This document shows positions 58,633 through 64,000 of a DNA stretch of 64,000 bases, piece by piece; within the stretch, counting starts at the first letter, position 1; each line of letters begins with the position of its first letter. The notes under the pieces were generated by a model, which ran no database searches, had not been told where the DNA came from, and worked only from the letters and a program-made list of their open reading frames with translations. Origin of the DNA: Misgurnus anguillicaudatus (Eukaryota; Chordata; Actinopteri; Cypriniformes; Cobitidae); NCBI RefSeq assembly GCF_027580225.2, contig NW_027395277.1, positions 434,001 through 498,000 of the forward strand. Reading direction: 5' to 3'. The position numbers were made by a program, and so were the translations under genes.

Positions 58633-58965
58633 TCTGGTATTCTATATCCATCATTCTAAATATATTACAATTTTATATTACATCTTTAAGTTTGTAAACA
58701 GAATGAAACCGCTGCATTTGAAAACTGCGGATGGGCACAATCATATGAGCATTAAGACCCTGGGGAATCCCTGGGAGGAGTGACGTAAAAAGAAAACTTG
58801 CACATTAATTAAATATCTTGAAAATAAACAACATATAACTAAATCACGATAACAAAATCAGTCTTCCGATGCAATATATGTTATTTACAGCAATAATCTG
58901 ACATTAAATCGATTTGCACAGATTAATTAGTACTCCACCCCCCACGTGGACACACCAGTGCTTGC
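58633..58965. other. Non-coding, nothing recognised
   Basis: AT-rich. Confidence 0.5.
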
Positions 58966-59062
58966 AACAGTCGTGACAAGGTAGTTTGTTTCTCCAACTA
59001 TGCATCATACTATATTGGTTCAGCAGCGAGTTACATCGTTGTTCGGGAAACGCACCCCTGGG
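58966..59062. repeat. MITE fragment (right end, CGGGAAACGCACCCC)
   Basis: AGTCGTGACAAGGTAGTTTG...TTCGGGAAACGCACCCC matches the right 85 bases of the full copy at 60639-60762. Confidence 0.75.
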
Positions 59063-59290
59063 GAAGCCATTAAAAACTGGAATCATGATAAAATCAATGA
59101 TGTTCTAAACCAGAAGAGTATCAAATGGATATTTAATCCTCCTGCAGGATCTCATCATGGAGGCATCTGGGAGAGAATGATTTGATCAGTGAGCAAGATT
59201 ATGAATTCTATCCTAAGAGGGCAGAGTATAGATGATGATTTTGGACTTTTTTTGATAGCATAATTCCTAAGTTGTGTCAAAGAAGCAATA
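59063..59290 (+). pseudogene. BEL/Pao integrase fragment
   Basis: NWNHDKINDVLNQKSIKWIF, NPPAGSHHGGIWERMI and, after a TGA, VSKIMNSILRGQSIDDD match the conserved part of BEL/Pao integrase around the last catalytic acidic residue (NPPxxSHxGGxWER). Only ~75 codons remain, with at least one stop. A decayed piece of a retrotransposon. Confidence 0.75.
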
Positions 59291-59324
59291 CAGGGCTGGA
59301 AAGTAAGTGCTTTAATTCTTTGTT

Positions 59325-59395
59325 TTTTCTTATTGGTTATGCACGTGGTCTTATTGGTTAGGCACGTGGTCTTCTTATTGGTTACATAGGCACAG
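59325..59395. repeat. Short tandem duplication
   Basis: TTATTGGTTA(T/G)GCACGTGGTCTT occurs twice in tandem, then TTATTGGTTACATAGGCAC. Confidence 0.8.
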
Positions 59396-60638
59396 GTAAT
59401 CTCTTCCGTTTTTCTTTATTATCTCTTTTGTCGAGTTGAGAGGTAAAGTAGCGGGAACCAACTTTCTGTTGACCGTATTATGTGGCTTATTGGATGCCAT
59501 TTTATGAGCAAATAAAGCAAATTTTGGTAGCGATAACCTAGCTGCCGACCCCCCAAAGTTCTCGACAGTTTTTCAGAGGAAGACGTGATGACAGACAGTG
59601 TGTAGGTACGTGACAATCTCGGCTGTCATGGCTGACAAAACTTCGGATTACCTCAAGCGATGTGCGGAGTAAAAACATTCTTGAAATTGTAACTTTGATA
59701 TAGTTTAATTGCTAACATACAAGTCAATGAAATTTCAATGAATTTAAATGATGTGCAAGGGTTGTTTTATCAGCGCAAAATGGAAAACAATGGGACAAAA
59801 TAAGGTGATGATTTTCAAATGGCTAGCATTTTGTTATTCTTGAACCCATAGACATGGTCTTGATATCATTGTAAAGTTTAAAGTTTTCTATCTGAACAAC
59901 TAGTTTGAGCATTTAACCATGTTTAAAAAAAATTCACATACTTGTGTGGATGATAATGATGCCGAAGGTAATTGTTAACAATGGCCTTTACTTTAAATAA
60001 GTGATGATATTGACGTTAAATAGCTACCCTGTCAGACTGATCGTCAGCTGACTTGAAGCAGTGCATGCCGGTTAGTAATTTTGTCTGACTTGAGCTGGCG
60101 CTGCAGGCATGTGACTGTGTCATATGGTTTTAAAGTACCGCAAGGGTCATAAGAAATGAACTGGAACGCAGGGCCAGTCGGCTACTGTCGAAACGTCTTC
60201 CCTCGCTATCTTCCCTCAGTCTCGTTCACTCAGATGTACATCATTGCTTACATTGTAAGAGTGCTCACTACTGCTGGAACACTTGAAGTGGGTTCAAATG
60301 AATCGCCCTAAGCTCTTGATCACATGGAAAGTGGAGACCGCCCCCTCCATCATTTGAACTGTGCAAAGTGCGAGCTGCTGAAGTGACATCACAATCGTGT
60401 TGCATTGTGGTATATGGAGCTGCCTGAAGTGTACATATGAAGTAGACTCGCTCCCTCTGTCAAAATCGAGGAAGCGAGGGTCTGTCCATATAAACTTCCC
60501 TCGTCCACTTGACAAAGTGGAACGCACTTCAAAATGGCGACAGGGATTCCCCCGAGGGGAAGTGTTTAGGGAAGCTCGCAAGTGCGTGGCTAAAACTGGA
60601 GTGGAACGCAGCCTGGCTCAGCCCGTGCAGCCTCTCCA
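59396..60638. other. Non-coding, dispersed-repeat mosaic
   Basis: 60160-60620 has two GGAACGCAG phrases (about 60162, 60603) bounding a segment with CCACTTGACAAAGTGGAACGC and TTCAAAATGGCGAC, known as a cyprinid repeat. The rest is unrecognised. Confidence 0.4.
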
Positions 60639-60762
60639 GGGGTGCGTTTCCCGTAAGCATCGTAAGCCAATTAGTCGTGACAAGGTAGTTCATTTCTCCA
60701 ACTATGCATCATTCTATGTTGGTTCAGCAGCGAGTTGCATCATTGTTCGGGAAACGCACCCC
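60639..60762. mobile_element. Complete 124-bp MITE (GGGGTGCGTTTCCCG family)
   Basis: 15-bp perfect TIRs GGGGTGCGTTTCCCG (60639-60653) and CGGGAAACGCACCCC (60748-60762). Confidence 0.85.
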
Positions 60763-60849
60763 AGGGGTGCCTCATCCTTTGCAAAAATCCTCATCCCTTG
60801 CGAAAAACGGACAATCTCCATCTCACTTTTGTCTAGCTCTTCTACTTAT

Positions 60850-61590
60850 AAATAGCCTTCACACATACTGGATCGTAGTTTACACATGTTTTCATCGATG
60901 TTACCCTTTAGTTGATTAGATTCAGTACAATCAAGAGTTTCCCTCAGTTGTTTTCTCTTTTTACTATGAGCTAGAAGTATTCTCCTCAACCTAAGAATCC
61001 AGGCCACACCTTCCTTCAAACATGACCATGATGAATAGTGATTGATTAGCCGTGTAAGAGCATCATCTTTCTCCTCAGTTTGAAACAGTAGTGTGTTAAC
61101 CATGCCTTCTTATTTGATTTCTGGATCTTGTACCAAACTCCTTTCCAAATCAATTGGGTTGTTTGGCCACTCTTCCTATGATCTAATAAGAAACGGAGGA
61201 ACGAATGTCCATGTCTGCTCCTTATATTAACCTTTAGCCCCCTTGAGGCAAGGTCAGCTGGATTGTTGATAGAATCTATGTATCTCCACTGAGCTGCACT
61301 GGATGCTCTCAAAATCTCTGGCACTCTGTTGTCAACAAAACACTTATATCTGGAAGATTCATTTTGAATATACTTTAACACAGCAGTGCTGTCAGAACAA
61401 AACACTGAATCCTGTAGCTTCATCTTTAGATCCCTTTTCCATAGTCTATCCATTCAGCTGGCTAGAGTGGCAGCTGTAAGTTCCATGCGGGCAATGGTGG
61501 TAGATTTCACTGGTGCTACTCGAGCCTTACCCATCAGAAAGCAGAATGTACAGTGCTCCAACTATTATGTAGAAGCAGGTAGGACACAAC
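60850..61590 (-). pseudogene. BEL/Pao RNase H-region fragment
   Basis: On the minus strand: FCFLMGKARVAPVKSTTIAR, MELTAATLAS, a TGA, then MDRLWKRDLKMKLQDSVFCS, DSTAVLKYIQNESSRYKCFV and RASSAAQWRYIDSINNPADL ASRGL. This is the RNase H-to-connection region of BEL/Pao Pol. It has stops and no flanking LTR. Orientation is opposite to the integrase fragment at 59063. Confidence 0.82.
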
Positions 61591-61594
61591 TGTC

Positions 61595-61960
61595 ACGGCC
61601 GGGGGCGGACCCGAATAAACTAAAGGTCACGCCCCTCTCAACTCTTCCACCTCGAGGAGTTTCCCCAAGACCACCCCCAATGACCAGACAGACGAGTAAA
61701 CTTTGTTTAAAATAAACTTTATTTAAATATTTAAAAAAAGGGAAAAAGGGGAAAGGGGAAAAGGCAATTTAAAACTGATGGGACTTCTTCTCGCCTCCAG
61801 GGCCACTTATGACCAGGACGGGGGACAGGGGCTTCTTTGGGGCTCCGATCCTAAAACCCGTGGCGCGCTCCGCTTCTTCCTGGAGGCAGAATCAAACAAG
61901 AATGGGGGAACAGTACTGGGGGCTTCGTACACCACAGAGCACTCGCTGGCACCAGGTAGG
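61595..61960 (+). other. Possible LTR-like start of another element
   Basis: TGTCACGGCCGGGGGCGGAC begins abruptly inside the BEL/Pao remnant and shares TGTCACGG with the Ty3/gypsy LTR. AATAAA-like signals near 61708 and a purine-rich tract (61731-61768) follow. No second copy lies in the window, so this is only a suspicion. Confidence 0.3.
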
Positions 61961-62880
61961 TGATTACCACAACCACGGGTAGATGTCATCACACCAAGGT
62001 AAGTTACTCGCGGCACTGGGGGTCTTCGTTCCCACCAAGCGTGCACTGGAATACAGACAGGGGTTGCTGCGAACCCAGGTAAGTGTCACTACACAAAGGT
62101 CAGTTACTCACGGCGCTGGGGGTCTTGGTTCTCACAGGGCTTTCCAGTACCAGGGATCTTGGTTTACACGGAGCATCTACTGGAACACAGGTAAGTGATA
62201 TCTTCAGACACAGGTCAATTTCACTTCACAGGATACGTTACTCACAGCACTGGGGATCTTCGTTCACACCAAGCCTTCGCTGGGACACAGGTAAGTAATT
62301 GCTATAAGCACAGATTAATTTCACTTCACAGGATACGTTACTCACAGCACTGGGGATCTTCGTTCACACACAGAGCCTTCGCTGGGACACAGGTAAGTAA
62401 TTGCTATAAGCACAGATTAATTTCACTTCACAGGATACGTTACTCACAGCACTGGAGATCTTCGTTCACACACAGAGCCTTCGCTGGGACACAGGTAAGT
62501 AATTGCTATAAGCACAGATTGATTTCACTTCACAGGATACGTTACTCCCGACACTGGGGATCTTCATTCACACAAAGCCTTCGCTGGGACACAGGTAGTT
62601 AATTGCTATAAGCAGAGATTAATTTCACTTCACAGGATACGTTACTCACAGCACTGGGGATCTTCATTCGCACAAAGCCTTCGCTGGGACACAGGTAGTT
62701 AATTGCTATATGCACAGATTAATTTCACTTCACAGGATACGTTACTCACAGCACTGGGGATCTTCATCCACACAAAGCCTTCGCTGGGACACAGGTAGTT
62801 AATTGCTATAAGCACAGGTTAATTTCACTTCACAGAATAAATTACTCACTGCACTGGGGATCTTTGCGCTCACTCACAGA
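61925..62880 (+). repeat. ~100-102-bp minisatellite with splice-site-like units
   Basis: TCACTTCACAGGATACGTTA recurs at 62221, 62321, 62423, 62525, 62625 and 62725, with a variant at 62825; degenerate units precede it from about 61925. Each unit has GACACAGGTA(A/G)(G/T)TAATTG and, ~40 bases on, TTTCACTTCACAGGATAC, i.e. a donor-like and an acceptor-like consensus. Confidence 0.9.
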
Positions 62881-64000
62881 CAGTGGACTTTCGCTACAGC
62901 GTTGGTGCACCGTATTCCTTCACCCATCCACTCAAGCTGTCCGGGCGTCGTAGGGACTGGTGGGTCCAGTGGCGCGGAGCCGAACGCTTTCCAAACTCCC
63001 CCTCCTACTTCCACGACCGGGGTCTCGAGTTGGGGCGAACTCTCGTCGGGGCTCCGCACACCACGAGCTTCTGTTAGAAAGGTCAATACACACACAGCTA
63101 TGACCCTCAACCCGCACGGTGCACTTTCTACAATACTCACTGGGTTTCACCACTGTCTGCTTTTTGGAGGAGTGAAGCTCTCGTTGACACACCCGGGGGA
63201 CAAGGCTTGGTTTTCTCCCTCTCCGTATGACTCAGGCCACAACAGATGTCGTCACCTCGCGACTCGTTCGAGGCTAGGCAGTTTGGTCGCTACAAGCACA
63301 GCATACACACAGCAAGCATAGCGTAAACACCATCAATAAGTGAAACTCACCCACAGCATTCTTGTACACACTTCACGTGATTTTTAATCGACCTAGCCAC
63401 CTGGCTTCGACTTCCTCGAGAAGGTAGTTGGGCGATAGTTAGGCTAACGATGAGAGCAAGATGTATGTTATTCACAGCCCCGGCGTGATGTTTATGACTC
63501 CTCTGGCTCACCCGCGCTTCCTTTTCCCGCAGGGCCACTGCTTTATTGGTAAACGGCGCTTCTTACCAACTGTCTCGTCCGTGTTTCCGGTCAACCCGCG
63601 GCTCGCCCACGCTTCCCTCTCCAGTGGGGCCAGGGACCTCAAACACAAAAGACACACACCAAGCAACTCCTCTTCCAAGTATTTCACAAGAAAGTACTAC
63701 AGCTGTTACTCACTCTTCGTTGTCAATAGTCTCCTGTATTTGCAAACTCAATGGCTCTGTATCCGCTCTCTCACGAGTGAAATCACCCAGTATTCCTTTG
63801 CCCAGCTGACTTTCCTTTTCTCTCTTCCCCAGGGGAACGATCAGACCAGCGTAGTCCGTCTGCAAAGCAGCAACACAGCGTACACAAAGCACACAACAAG
63901 CACCCAGTGTGGTGTCCCTTTAATCTTCACAGCCCCGTCCCTTTCGCCTCTTCTGGCAGCCGCACTCTTTCCTTACACCATAAGTGATTCGTGGATCAAC
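62881..64000. other. Non-coding, unrecognised element body
   Basis: Moderately GC-rich with short overlapping frames on both strands and no protein similarity I can name. It may be the rest of the element beginning at 61595 and runs off the window. Confidence 0.35.

Noticed and set aside
61595..64000. A second complete LTR retrotransposon
   Set aside because: Only a TGTCACGG start is seen; no second LTR, primer site or pol motif lies in the window.

Overview
The window is vertebrate nuclear DNA, almost certainly from a cypriniform (carp or zebrafish-like) fish. The evidence is the set of mobile elements: DIRS1-like and Ngaro-like tyrosine-recombinase retrotransposons, a chromodomain Ty3/gypsy element, BEL/Pao remnants, DANA-like and other tRNA-derived SINEs, L2-type 3' tails, hAT derivatives and several small inverted-repeat elements of cyprinid type. 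There is no prokaryotic gene organisation, no CRISPR array and no recognisable rRNA or tRNA gene. The only cellular genes I recognise belong to the fish actinoporin-like family: a 3' partial copy at the left edge and a broken copy near 37.2-37.9 kb. Everything else is repeats, element ORFs and non-coding sequence.

Layout. (1) 1-10.4 kb: the end of actinoporin-like copy A and its 3' flank. The flank is interrupted by a small TIR DNA transposon (608-8307), which is itself interrupted by a DIRS1-like retrotransposon (1087-7372, minus strand, ORFs gag, RT/RNase H/methyltransferase, tyrosine recombinase). Small repeats follow, then a second copy of the gene's 3' flank (9.86-10.45 kb). (2) 10.6-15.57 kb: an Ngaro-type element with A1-ORF-B1-A2-B2 split direct repeats. 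It has a gag-like plus tyrosine-recombinase reading frame but no visible reverse transcriptase, and sits inside an older MITE. (3) 15.6-17.3 kb: fragments of DNA transposons. (4) 17.35-35.05 kb: a 17.7-kb satellite-like array of eight head-to-tail modules. Each carries an internal tandem array (a 31-32-bp GCTAGCATGA-type repeat and/or a 139-bp repeat) and a conserved tail. The whole block splits one copy of a palindromic MITE. (5) 35.1-41.2 kb: the broken actinoporin-like copy C, its 3' flank, SINEs and MITEs. (6) 41.2-46.2 kb: a very young Ty3/gypsy chromovirus with 502-bp LTRs differing at one position; its long ORF seems to have lost the zinc knuckle and the protease active site. (7) 46.5-51.1 kb: a 4.6-kb element with perfect 21-bp TIRs and a TA duplication, carrying spliced gene fragments and two adjacent hAT derivatives. 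(8) 51.1-64 kb: MITEs, a long inverted repeat (two ~0.89-kb arms), BEL/Pao fragments in both orientations and a ~100-bp minisatellite whose units look like exon/intron pairs.

How it fits together: short blocks matching the gene's flanks recur around 0.3-0.6, 8.3-8.9, 9.9-10.45, 17.0, 35.6-35.9, 40.2-41.0, 46.5 and 51.1-51.5 kb. This suggests an old local duplication cluster of the actinoporin-like gene that became a landing zone for nested insertions. Open-looking frames in the arrays are by-products of repeats and are not annotated as genes. Element family names rest on motifs and structure read by eye; no database comparison was possible.
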